Shown in pieces: positions 18,162 through 26,465 of a stretch of DNA of 64,000 nucleotides. The notes below the pieces were generated by a model that was not told the DNA's origin, ran no database searches, and worked only from the letters and a program-made list of their open reading frames with translations. The stretch is from Bog-756 sp035534835 (GTDB lineage: Bacteria > Actinomycetota > Acidimicrobiia > Acidimicrobiales > RAAP-2). Position numbers and translations under genes: made by a program. Numbering within the stretch: the stretch's first letter is position 1; every line of letters begins with the position of its first letter. The stretch is taken from the NCBI GenBank assembly GCA_035534835.1, contig DATLRE010000053.1, forward strand, positions 6,670-70,669. The letters run 5' to 3'.

Positions 18162-19341
18162 TTCCCACCCCCCGACCCCGGCCGGTCCCCGGGGCGAGCG
18201 CGGCCAGCCCGTCCAGCAGCAGGTCCACCTGGTGGTCGGTGTGGGTGGCGGACAGGGTGACGCGCAGGCGCGACGTGCCGGGGGGAACCGTCGGGGGCCG
18301 GATCGCCGGGACCCACAGCCCCCGCTCGAGGAGCGAGGCCGAGGCGGCCACGGCCTCCGCCTCGCCGCCGATCACCACGGGCAGGATGGGCGACGGGTGA
18401 TCGGCGACGCCGACCGCGCCGGCCACCCGGGCCACGGTGCGGACCAGCCGTTCCCGCAGCGCGGCGCCCTCGTCGGAGCGCAGCACACCCAACGCGGCCA
18501 GTGCCGCGCCGGCGTCGGCCGGGGTGGGGGCCGTGGTGAAGATGTACGGGCGGGCGCGGTTGACCAGCAGGTCGACGAAGCGCTGCGGACCGGCGACGAA
18601 TCCGCCGAGCGACCCGAGCGTCTTGGACAGCGTGCCCACCCGCAGCACGTCGACCCCGGACAGATCGTCGGGCTCGGGTCCGAGGACGGCGTGGGCCTCG
18701 TCCAGGACGAGCAGCGCACCGTGGCGGCCGGCCACCGCCACCAGGCCGCCCAGGTCGCAGGTGTCGCCGTCCATGGAGAACACGGTGTCGGTCACCACGA
18801 TGGAGGGCCCGCCGCCTGCGGCGAGCGCCGCGTCGAGGGCGGCGAGGTCGCCGTGGGGGTAGATGCGCACCTCGGCCCGGGCCAGCCGGCATCCGTCGAT
18901 GATCGACGCGTGGTTGAGCTCGTCGGAGTGCACCACGGCGCCGTCCGCGGCGAACACCGACAGGACCGACAGATTGGCCGCGAACCCGGTGGGGGTCACG
19001 ACCGCGGCCCCGGTACCCTTCCAGTCGGCCAGGGCGGCCTCGAGCTCGTGGTGGACCGGCCGCGACCCGGTGACCAGGCGTGACGCCCCCGAGCCCGCGC
19101 CCCAGCGGTCGAGAGCGCTCCGGGCGCCGGCCACGACGGCCGGGTGGGTGGTGAGCCCCAGGTAGTCGTTGGAGGCGAAGGAGACGACGTGGCGTCCCGG
19201 CTCGGCCGGGTCGGTCACGAGGAGCCCTTCGTTCCCCCGGGCGTCGAAGGGCCGGGGCGCCCGCCACCGACCGGCGGCCACCACCCGGTCACAGGCGTCG
19301 TCGACCCACGACCGCCACCCCGGAGATCCCGATCCGCTCAC
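18151..19341 (-). CDS. bioF: 8-amino-7-oxononanoate synthase
   Basis: PLP enzyme that condenses pimeloyl-ACP or pimeloyl-CoA with alanine. The 396-residue product shows SFASNDYLGLTTHP, GSGASRLVTGSRPVHHELE, the DEAHAVLG metal-like Asp/His site and the PLP lysine in GTLSKTLGSLGG. The GTG at 19341 overlaps the bioA stop by four bases (GTGA). An N-terminal stretch of about 45 residues precedes the core. The order bioA-bioF-bioD matches many actinobacteria. Confidence 0.93.
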   Translation of the reverse strand: MSGSGSPGWRSWVDDACDRVVAAGRWRAPRPFDARGNEGLLVTDPAEPGRHVVSFASNDYLGLTTHPAVVAGARSALDRWGAGSGASRLVTGSRPVHHELEAALADWKGTGAAVVTPTGFAANLSVLSVFAADGAVVHSDELNHASIIDGCRLARAEVRIYPHGDLAALDAALAAGGGPSIVVTDTVFSMDGDTCDLGGLVAVAGRHGALLVLDEAHAVLGPEPDDLSGVDVLRVGTLSKTLGSLGGFVAGPQRFVDLLVNRARPYIFTTAPTPADAGAALAALGVLRSDEGAALRERLVRTVARVAGAVGVADHPSPILPVVIGGEAEAVAASASLLERGLWVPAIRPPTVPPGTSRLRVTLSATHTDHQVDLLLDGLAALAPGTGRGRGVGSAA

Positions 19342-20669
19342 CCGGCGTCCTCGGTCCGGACCTCCGCGATGCACTCGGCGAGCACGTCGACCACCCGGTC
19401 GAGCTCGGCCCCGGTGCTGGTGAGCGGCGGCATGAGGACCACCACGTCGCCCAGCGGACGCAGGAGCACACCCCGGTGCACCGCCGCCGCACACACCCGG
19501 CGCCCCCATCGGACCGAACCCTCGGGCGGGGCCAGCTCCACGCCGACCATCAGGCCGCGCCGGCGCACCTCGGCCACCCCGTCGAGCCCGGCGACGGCCG
19601 AGTCGAGTCGGGTGCCGAGATGGTCGGCCACCGTGCGCACGTGGGCCAGGACGTCCCACTCCTCGAGCAGCTGCAGGTGCCGGAGGGCCACGGCGCAGGC
19701 CAGGGCGTTCCCTCCGTACGAGTGTCCGTGGTAGAAGGTCGTCGTCCCGAGGTCCTCGCCCAGGAACCCCTCGTAGACCGGGCGCGACACCACGGTGGCC
19801 GACAGGGGCAGGTACCCGCCGCTGATCCCCTTGCCCAGGCACATCAGGTCCGGGCGGAAGTCGGGTCCGGCCCACTCCGAGGCGAACAGCCTGCCGGTGC
19901 GACCGAACCCGGTGGCGACCTCGTCGCAGATGAGCAGCACGCCGTGGTCGCGGCACGCACGTCCGACGGCGGCCACGTCGGCGGGATCGGCCACGAGGAT
20001 GCCGGAGGCACCCTGGACCAGCGGCTCGACGATCATGGCGGCCAAGGTGTCGGCGTGGGCCTCGATGGCCGCCACCGCCTTGGCCGCCCAGTCGACGCTC
20101 GCATAGCCGGGGGTGCGCACCACGGGGAACCGCAGCGGATCGAACACGGAGGTACCGAACCCGCCGTCGCCGACGGAGAGCGCTCCCACGGTGTCCCCGT
20201 GGTAGGCGTCACCCAGCGCCAGGAACCGGGTGTGGCCCGACTCGCCGCGGTTCACCCAGTACTGGAAGGCGATCTTGAGGGCCTGCTCGACCGCCACGGC
20301 GCCGTCGGAGGCGAACACGGTGTGGGGGTCGTCGACCGGGACGGCGGCGGCCAGGGCCTCGGCGAACTCGACGACGATCCGGCTGCCGTTGCCGAGGAGG
20401 GTGGCGTGGGCCACCCTGCCCAGCTGGTCGACGACGGCGGCGTCGAGCTCGGGCACCCGGTGGCCGAGGGTGGTCACCCACAGTGACGAGATGGCGTCGA
20501 AGTACCGGTTGCCGTGGACGTCGATGAGTTCCCGACCCTCCGCCCGCTCGACGGTCACGGGGACGTTGCCGGGATAGGCCGCCATCTGGGTGAACCCGTG
20601 CCACACCACGGCGACGTCCCGGGCCACCCAGGGGTCGACGGCGGGCAGGTCTGGGGACTCGGTGCTCAT
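19338..20669 (-). CDS. bioA: Adenosylmethionine-8-amino-7-oxononanoate aminotransferase
   Basis: Class III aminotransferase that converts KAPA to DAPA using S-adenosylmethionine as amino donor. It is 443 residues long. Visible features are WHGFTQMAAYP near the start, the DAYHGDTVGALSVG segment, CDEVATGFGRTG with the cofactor-binding Asp, and the PLP lysine in CLGKGISGGYLPL. It is the first gene of bioA-bioF-bioD. No pimelate-forming genes (bioC, bioH, bioW, bioI) are in the window. The upstream region, shared with the riboflavin synthase gene, contains twin palindromes that could be regulatory. Confidence 0.95.
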   Translation of the reverse strand: MSTESPDLPAVDPWVARDVAVVWHGFTQMAAYPGNVPVTVERAEGRELIDVHGNRYFDAISSLWVTTLGHRVPELDAAVVDQLGRVAHATLLGNGSRIVVEFAEALAAAVPVDDPHTVFASDGAVAVEQALKIAFQYWVNRGESGHTRFLALGDAYHGDTVGALSVGDGGFGTSVFDPLRFPVVRTPGYASVDWAAKAVAAIEAHADTLAAMIVEPLVQGASGILVADPADVAAVGRACRDHGVLLICDEVATGFGRTGRLFASEWAGPDFRPDLMCLGKGISGGYLPLSATVVSRPVYEGFLGEDLGTTTFYHGHSYGGNALACAVALRHLQLLEEWDVLAHVRTVADHLGTRLDSAVAGLDGVAEVRRRGLMVGVELAPPEGSVRWGRRVCAAAVHRGVLLRPLGDVVVLMPPLTSTGAELDRVVDVLAECIAEVRTEDAG

Positions 20670-20736
20670 CGCAGGTGAGTCTTGCCCACCGGCGGGCTCC
20701 TCGGCGAACCGCTGCGGGGCGGCTTCGGGGACGGCC

Positions 20737-20767
20737 CCCCCGGGGGACCCGGGAGCGCCCCCGGGGG
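20737..20767. promoter_or_regulatory. Twin CCCCCGGGGG palindromes between bioA and riboflavin synthase
   Basis: Two perfect 10-bp palindromes, 20737-20746 and 20758-20767, are centred exactly 21 bases apart, or two helical turns. Each is followed by an (A)CCCGGGA half. The region lies between two divergent vitamin genes. The spacing suits a dimer-of-dimers DNA-binding site, but such G/C runs can also arise by chance in DNA this rich in GC. Confidence 0.35.
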
Positions 20768-20798
20768 CCCGGGACGGGGAGGTCGAGGGGCGCGCCGG

Positions 20799-20804
20799 TA
20801 GAGT
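20799..20804 (+). promoter_or_regulatory. -10 element of riboflavin synthase, leaderless
   Basis: TAGAGT lies six bases before the ATG at 20811, leaving no room for a ribosome-binding site. An FMN riboswitch is therefore excluded in this position. Confidence 0.5.
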
Positions 20805-20810
20805 GGACCG

Positions 20811-21287
20811 ATGGACCGGATCGGCGTCGTAGACACCATGTTCGCCCGCTACGACATGGGGGCGGAGGCCCTGGACGAGTTGGCGGACTGCCCCGGCTTC
20901 GGCACCACCTTCGACGTGGTGCGCCGGACCGTGCCCGGGTTCAAGGACCTGGGCGTGGCCTGCAAGCGCCTGATCGAGCAGGAGGGCTGCAGGATCGTCG
21001 TGGCGCTCGGCATGCCCGGCAAGGCGGCGATCGACCAGGTCTGCGCACACGAGGCGTCCCAGGGCATCATGCTGGCCCAGCTGCTGACCTCCACCCACAT
21101 CCTCGAGGTCTTCGTGCACGAGAACGAGGAGGAGGACCCGGACCGGCTGGCCGCGGTATGCGTCAACCGGGCCCGAAAGCACGCCCGCAACGCGTACTGG
21201 ATGCTGTACGAGCCCGAGCAGCTCACCCGCAACGCCGGCAAGGGCATCCGCCAGGGCTACGAGGACGCCGGGCCGATCGTCGGCTGA
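20811..21287 (+). CDS. ribC: Riboflavin synthase, archaeal (lumazine-synthase-like) type
   Basis: A 158-residue protein that aligns from end to end, by recalled pattern, with archaeal RibC: MDRIGVVDTMFARYDM, RRTVPGFKDLGVACKRL, ALGMPGKAAIDQVCAHEAS, ILEVFVHENEEE, then LTRNAGKGIRQGYEDAGP. This family is related to lumazine synthase and not to the duplicated bacterial riboflavin synthase (RibE). It catalyses dismutation of two 6,7-dimethyl-8-ribityllumazine molecules. There are no other rib genes nearby. The P-type ATPase gene starts six bases after its stop, so they may share a transcript. Confidence 0.88.
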   Translation: MDRIGVVDTMFARYDMGAEALDELADCPGFGTTFDVVRRTVPGFKDLGVACKRLIEQEGCRIVVALGMPGKAAIDQVCAHEASQGIMLAQLLTSTHILEVFVHENEEEDPDRLAAVCVNRARKHARNAYWMLYEPEQLTRNAGKGIRQGYEDAGPIVG

Positions 21288-21293
21288 GCCCAC

Positions 21294-24026
21294 ATGCCGG
21301 AATCGGTGCCGGGGAACTCGCCGCAAGGCCCGCACCACGGACTGGCCACGCACGAGGTCGTACTCCTCCTGGAGACGGACGCCGGGCGGGGCCTGCGTCA
21401 GGACGAGGCCGAGCGACGCCTGCGGCGATACGGCCCCAACCTCCTGCCACAGGCGAAGTCGGCGGGCGCACTCGTCCGATTCCTCCGACAATTCAACCAT
21501 CCCCTCGTCTACGTCCTGCTCGTAGCCGGAGTGGTGACGTCGGCCCTGGGCGAAGCGGTCGAGACGTTCGTCATCTTCGGCGTGGTCCTGGTGAACGCTC
21601 TGCTCGGCTACGTGCAGGAATCCAAGGCCGAAGCCGCGCTGGACGCGCTGCGGGCGATGGTCCAGACGGGTGCACGGGTGCGGCGGGACGATCGGGTGAC
21701 GACCCTGCCGTCGGAGCTCCTCGTCCCCGGAGACCTGGTGCTGCTCCAGGCGGGTGACAAGGTTCCGGCCGATCTGCGCCTCCTGACCGAGTGCGAACTC
21801 CACGTCGACGAGTCGGCGCTCACCGGTGAGTCGCTGCCCGTCGAGAAGGACGAGGTCCTCCTGCCGGTCTCGACGCCGGTCGCCGATCGACGGAACATGG
21901 CCTACTCGGGCACTCTCGTCACGCAGGGCACGGGCACGGGCGTCGTCGTGTCGACCGGAGGGGAGACCGAACTCGGCGAGATCCATCGCCTGGTGGGCTC
22001 GACGGACTCCCTGGCGACACCGCTCACCCGGAAGCTCACGCGGCTCAGCAAGGTGCTCACGGTGGCGATCCTCGGACTCGCCGGATTCACGTTCGGGGTC
22101 GGGGTACTCCGGGGAGAGCACCCGAGCGAGATGTTCATCGCCGCGGTGGCGCTGGCGGTCGGGGCAATCCCCGAGGGCCTGCCGGCGTCCGTGACGATCA
22201 CGCTCGCCATCGGCGTCAGCCGCATGGCCCGTCGTCGCGCCGTCGTGCGCCGACTCCCCGCAGTGGAGACCCTGGGCAGCACGACCGTGATCTGCACGGA
22301 CAAGACCGGGACCCTGACGGAGAACCAGATGACCGTGCGAGCCGTGTGGTCGCCGAGCGGCTCCTACGACGTCACCGGTTCCGGGTACTCGGCCGAAGGC
22401 TCCCTCCGGCACGGGACCGACCTGGCCGACCTCGACGCCGATCGGGCGCTGTACTGGACGCTGGTGGCAGGAGCCGCCTGCAACGACACCCGTCGGATCC
22501 ACGACGAAGGGACATGGGGCATCGTCGGCGATCCCACGGAGGGCGCCGTGCTCGTCGCCGCGGCGAAGTCCGGCCTCGACCAGGAGGCCGTCGGCGCCGC
22601 GTTCCCGCGGACGGGGACCATCCCGTTCAGCTCGGAACGGCAGTACATGGCGACGCTGCACGATCCCGTCGACGGCCGTCCGGCCGTGGTCCTGGCGAAG
22701 GGTGGGGTCGAGCGCGTCCTCGAACTGTGCGGCTCCGAGATGTCGGCTCGGGGGGTGGTGCAGCCGCTCGACAGGGTTCGCATCGAACGCGCTGCCGACG
22801 GGTTCGCCCGGGACGGCCTCCGGGTGCTCGCCTTCGCCACGAGCCACGGGGGGACCACACGCTCCCTGGAGGATGGCCTGGCCCGGGGATCCCTGGTGTT
22901 CACGGGATTGCAGGCGATGCTCGACCCGCCGCGCACGGCGGCGGCCGCCGCCGTGCGGTCGTGCCACAGCGCCGGTATCGACGTGAAGATGATCACGGGA
23001 GACCATGCCGCCACCGCCACCGCGATCGCCGTCCGGGTCGGCGTGCTCGGCGACGTCCGGCGGGACGGCGACGTGCTCACGGGGTCCGAACTCGACGCGC
23101 TGCCGCCCGACCGCTACTCCGAGGCCGTCGAACGCGCGGTCGTGTTCGCCCGGGTCTCGCCCGAACAGAAGCTCCGACTCGTGGAAGGTCTCCAACGGCG
23201 GGGCCACATCGTGGCCATGACCGGCGACGGCGTCAACGACGCCCCGGCGCTCCAGCAGGCCGACATCGGCATCGCCATGGGCCGCGACGGCACCGAAGTT
23301 GCGAAGGAGGCCGCAGACATGGTGCTCACCGACGACGACTTCGGGACGATCGAAGGAGCCGTCGAAGAGGGTCGGGGGGTGTTCGACAACCTCACCAAGT
23401 TCATCGCCTGGACGTTGCCCACCAACCTTGCCGAGGGCCTGGTCATCCTGGTCGCCGTCGTGCTCGGCCTCACGCTTCCGATCCTGCCGGTCCAGATCCT
23501 CTGGATCAACATGACCACGGCGGTGGCGCTGGGGCTCATGCTCGCGTTCGAGCCCAAGGAGGTCGGGATCATGGAGCGGCCACCTCGCGACCCCGGCAGA
23601 CCGTTGCTGACCGGTGCACTCGCCATCCGGATCGTCCTGCTGTCCGCACTGCTCGTGGGGGCCACCTGGTGGCTCTTCGAGTGGGAGCGGAGGGGTGGTG
23701 GCACGCTCGCCGCGGCGCGCACCGTCGCGCTGAACCTGTTCGTGGCGGTCGAGGCCTTCTACCTGTTCAGTTGCCGGTCGCTCACCGGATCGATCCGGCG
23801 CGTCGGCGTGCTCTCCAATCGATGGATCGTCGGGGGCGTCGCGCTGCAGGCGCTCGGCCAGATCGGCATCACCTACCTGCCGTGGATGAACCACACGTTC
23901 CAGACCGCCCCGATCAGCGCGGGTGCATGGCTCCGGATCCTCGTGGTCGCGATCGGCGCGAGCATCGTGGTCGCCATCGACAAGCACCTGTGGGGGGGCG
24001 CCACGTCGATGGGGCGGGGCGCGTGA
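21294..24026 (+). CDS. Cation-transporting P-type ATPase (P2 family)
   Basis: Protein of 910 residues. In order: cation-ATPase N-terminal domain, TM1-2 (about 68-105), actuator domain with TGES (177-180), TM3-4 with PEGLPASVTI, phosphorylation site DKTGTLT near 337, ATP-binding domain, TGDGVNDAPALQQADIGIAMG near 642, and TM5-10. The PEGL motif places it with Ca2+-ATPase-like pumps. In the sixth membrane segment, read by eye, the sequence is WINMTTAVALGLML, where animal Ca2+ pumps have an Asp after the second Thr. The ion is therefore uncertain (Ca2+, Na+ or other). It follows riboflavin synthase by six bases with no metabolic link evident. Confidence 0.88.
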   Translation: MPESVPGNSPQGPHHGLATHEVVLLLETDAGRGLRQDEAERRLRRYGPNLLPQAKSAGALVRFLRQFNHPLVYVLLVAGVVTSALGEAVETFVIFGVVLVNALLGYVQESKAEAALDALRAMVQTGARVRRDDRVTTLPSELLVPGDLVLLQAGDKVPADLRLLTECELHVDESALTGESLPVEKDEVLLPVSTPVADRRNMAYSGTLVTQGTGTGVVVSTGGETELGEIHRLVGSTDSLATPLTRKLTRLSKVLTVAILGLAGFTFGVGVLRGEHPSEMFIAAVALAVGAIPEGLPASVTITLAIGVSRMARRRAVVRRLPAVETLGSTTVICTDKTGTLTENQMTVRAVWSPSGSYDVTGSGYSAEGSLRHGTDLADLDADRALYWTLVAGAACNDTRRIHDEGTWGIVGDPTEGAVLVAAAKSGLDQEAVGAAFPRTGTIPFSSERQYMATLHDPVDGRPAVVLAKGGVERVLELCGSEMSARGVVQPLDRVRIERAADGFARDGLRVLAFATSHGGTTRSLEDGLARGSLVFTGLQAMLDPPRTAAAAAVRSCHSAGIDVKMITGDHAATATAIAVRVGVLGDVRRDGDVLTGSELDALPPDRYSEAVERAVVFARVSPEQKLRLVEGLQRRGHIVAMTGDGVNDAPALQQADIGIAMGRDGTEVAKEAADMVLTDDDFGTIEGAVEEGRGVFDNLTKFIAWTLPTNLAEGLVILVAVVLGLTLPILPVQILWINMTTAVALGLMLAFEPKEVGIMERPPRDPGRPLLTGALAIRIVLLSALLVGATWWLFEWERRGGGTLAAARTVALNLFVAVEAFYLFSCRSLTGSIRRVGVLSNRWIVGGVALQALGQIGITYLPWMNHTFQTAPISAGAWLRILVVAIGASIVVAIDKHLWGGATSMGRGA

Positions 24027-24143
24027 CGCGCTCCCGCGTCGGCGGCCCGTGCGTCCCGTGGTCCTCCGCGCCCGTCGACGTCGACCCCGCGCGCCGTTCG
24101 CTTCGCTCCCGGCCGCTCCCGCTCGTCCTCCGCAGGCGGCGCA

Positions 24144-24159
24144 CCTCCCGGGCGGGAGG
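24144..24159. terminator. Hairpin between convergent P-type ATPase and purU
   Basis: CCTCCC (24144-24149) and GGGAGG (24154-24159) form a 6-bp stem with a GGGC loop. It lies in the 148-bp convergent gap, where no gene is seen. No T-run follows. Confidence 0.35.
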
Positions 24160-24174
24160 GGCCGTCCGGAGCGA

Positions 24175-25026
24175 CTACGGGAAGACGACCGTCCGGTTGC
24201 CGTTGAGCAGCACCCGGTCCTCCAGGTGCCAGCGCAGCCCGCGGGCGAGGACGGCCCGCTCGATGTCCCGCCCCAGGGCGACGAGATCGCCGGGGCTCTC
24301 GGCGTGGGTGATGCGGGCCGTGTCCTGCTCGATGATCGGACCGGCGTCGAGGTCGGCCGTCGCGTAGTGGCAGGTGGCGCCGATGAGCTTGACACCGCGG
24401 GCATGGGCCTGGTGGTAGGGGCGGGCCCCGGCGAAGCTGGGGAGGAAGCTGTGGTGGATGTTGATGATCCGACCCGGGTACCGGGCGCACACGTCCGGCG
24501 GCACGATCTGCATGTAGCGGGCCAGCACCATGACGTCGCCGGCCAGCTCGTCGAAGCGCCGGGTGACCTCCGCGAAGGCGGTGGCCGTGTCCCCTGCTCG
24601 CACCGGGATGTGGGCGAAGGGGATACCCGCGGCTTCCACCAGCGGGGCCAGGTCGACGTGGTTGGAGATCACCAGGGGGATCGTGCAGGGGAGGTCACCG
24701 CTGTTCGACCGGTAGAGGAGGTCGGCGAGGCAATGGTCCTCGCGGCTGGCCAGGACGATCACCTTCTTGGCGATGTCGGTGTCGCTCAGGTTCCAGGCGA
24801 GGTCCAGCTCTCCGGCCAACGGGGTGAACCGGCTGCCGAACTCCGCGACGTCGAACGGGAGGGACTCGGCCAGGATCTCGATGCGCTGGAAGAACCGGCC
24901 GCTCTCGAGGTCTCCGTGCTGGGCGGCCTCGAGGACCCACCCTCCGTGGGAGGCGATGAATCCCGTGACCGCGGCAACGATGCCGACCCGATCGGGGCAG
25001 GTGATGGTGAGGATGAGGCGTCGCAC
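24175..25026 (-). CDS. purU: Formyltetrahydrofolate deformylase
   Basis: Hydrolyses 10-formyltetrahydrofolate to formate and tetrahydrofolate, balancing one-carbon and purine pools. The 283-residue protein has an N-terminal ACT domain (LILTITCPDRVGIVAAVTGF) and a formyltransferase-like domain with NIHHSFLPSFAGARPYHQA and the GATCHYAT segment carrying the catalytic His. The GTG at 25026 begins exactly at the family start. A CAGAAT -10-like hexamer lies six bases upstream, so it may be leaderless. Confidence 0.93.
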   Translation of the reverse strand: MRRLILTITCPDRVGIVAAVTGFIASHGGWVLEAAQHGDLESGRFFQRIEILAESLPFDVAEFGSRFTPLAGELDLAWNLSDTDIAKKVIVLASREDHCLADLLYRSNSGDLPCTIPLVISNHVDLAPLVEAAGIPFAHIPVRAGDTATAFAEVTRRFDELAGDVMVLARYMQIVPPDVCARYPGRIINIHHSFLPSFAGARPYHQAHARGVKLIGATCHYATADLDAGPIIEQDTARITHAESPGDLVALGRDIERAVLARGLRWHLEDRVLLNGNRTVVFP

Positions 25027-25178
25027 CCCTCCATTCTGCCCGGGCCATCGGAGCGTGCACGCCGTGCCGGTCCCGGGCGCCCTCACGTCGTGCGGACGGG
25101 ACGGGATCCACGACGACCGTCGCCGGGCCGCGCTCCCCGTGGCGGATGCCGGAAGGACGGCCGCGCACGTGGACCGGA

Positions 25179-26321
25179 CTACACCTGCGGGTCGTGCGGC
25201 AGACCGAGCGTCCGCTCGGCGATGATGTTGCGCTGGACCTCCGAGGTCCCGCCCCCGATGGTGAGCGCCGGGGCGAACAGGAACCCGTAGGACCACAGGG
25301 CGTCCGGCCACCCACCGGCGTCGGGCGTGCCCGGCACGGGCCCGCTCCCCGACAACATGCCCGACGCCCCGGCCAGGTCACGGGCCAGGTCCATGATGTG
25401 CTGCCCGTGGTCGTCGGCCAGTGCCTTGCGCACGCTGGCCTCGGGGCCGGGGGGCGCCCCCGCCACCGCGGCCGACACGGTGCGCAGGCGGAGCAGTCGG
25501 AGGACCTCCCCCTCCATCCACACCGCGGCGAGGCGCTGGCGCAGCAGGGGGTCGTCGGTTCCGCCGCCGGACCGCACCGCGGCCACAAGGTCGTCGGCCG
25601 TCGGACCCATCCCCCACAGCGCTCCGGCACCCGACAGCGACACCCGCTCGTTGGCCAGCGTCACCTTGGCCAGCGACCAGCCCCGTCCCCGCTCCCCGAC
25701 CAGGTTGGCGGCGGGCAGGCGCACCTCGTCGAGGAAGACCTCGTTGAACGTGTGGGCCCCGGTCATGTCGACCAGCGGCCGGACGGTAACGCCGGGGGCG
25801 TCCATGGGGCAGACGAAGTAGGAGATCCCCTGGTGCCGGGGGGCGTCGGGCTCGGTCCGGGCGAGCAGGATGCCGAAGTCGGCCCGGTGGGCGTAGCTGG
25901 TCCAGACCTTCTGGCCCCGTACCACCCACTCGTCGCCGTCGAGCTCGGCCCGGGTGGTCAGCGATGCCAGGTCGGACCCGGCACCCGGCTCGCTGAACAG
26001 CTGGCACCAGATCTCGTCGGCGGCGAGCAGCGGGAACAGGTACCGCTCCTTCTGCTCGGGGGTGCCGGCGTGCAGGAGCGTCGGGCCGGCCCAGCCGATC
26101 CCGATGGTGTTGTCGGGACGGCGCACCCCGGCCCGGCGCAGCTCCTCGTCGACCAGGAGCTGGTGGGTCGGGTCGGCGCCCAGACCCCAGGGCGCCGGCC
26201 AGTGGGGGGCGACCAGGCCCCGTTCGGCCAGCTGGCGGCCGGTGGGTGCCGGGTGGTCCGCGAACCAGGATCGGAGCTCGGCACGCCGGGGGTCGTCGTC
26301 GGGCGGCAGTGCGGTGTCCAC
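25179..26321 (-). CDS. Acyl-CoA dehydrogenase family protein
   Basis: Flavoprotein of 380 residues that oxidises an acyl-CoA or related thioester. It has the FAD-contacting CQLFSEPGAGSDLASL and GQKVWTSYAHRAD motifs near the middle domain and the closing IGGGTSEVQRNIIAERTLGLP. The position of the catalytic Glu is not obvious, so the substrate class (steroid side chain, branched or short acyl) is left open. The GTG at 26321 is supported by a TACGCT hexamer seven bases before it. It is divergent from an acyl-CoA synthetase gene, which suggests a joint role in lipid or steroid breakdown. Confidence 0.88.
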   Translation of the reverse strand: MDTALPPDDDPRRAELRSWFADHPAPTGRQLAERGLVAPHWPAPWGLGADPTHQLLVDEELRRAGVRRPDNTIGIGWAGPTLLHAGTPEQKERYLFPLLAADEIWCQLFSEPGAGSDLASLTTRAELDGDEWVVRGQKVWTSYAHRADFGILLARTEPDAPRHQGISYFVCPMDAPGVTVRPLVDMTGAHTFNEVFLDEVRLPAANLVGERGRGWSLAKVTLANERVSLSGAGALWGMGPTADDLVAAVRSGGGTDDPLLRQRLAAVWMEGEVLRLLRLRTVSAAVAGAPPGPEASVRKALADDHGQHIMDLARDLAGASGMLSGSGPVPGTPDAGGWPDALWSYGFLFAPALTIGGGTSEVQRNIIAERTLGLPHDPQV

Positions 26322-26328
26322 GGCCGCC

Positions 26329-26334
26329 AGCGTA
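26329..26334 (-). promoter_or_regulatory. -10 element of the acyl-CoA dehydrogenase gene, leaderless
   Basis: On the reverse strand, TACGCT lies seven bases before the GTG at 26321. Confidence 0.45.
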
Positions 26335-26465
26335 GGCTGCACCGGTCGCCGCGGTGGTGCCGCGGTGTCGGGAGGCGCCCCGTCAGGGGTCGACTCCCCC
26401 TGACGGGGATGTCGGGCCGGCCGGGCCGAGCCGGACCCGGAGCCCGGGGCAACGAGGAGGCCGAT

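Noticed and set aside
20688..20810. FMN or biotin-related riboswitch before riboflavin synthase
   Set aside because: The -10 hexamer lies six bases before the ATG, leaving no transcribed leader.
20700..24404. Long reverse-strand frame upstream of bioA, opposite riboflavin synthase and the P-type ATPase
   Set aside because: Only the bioA part has family motifs. The rest is antisense to two well-supported genes.
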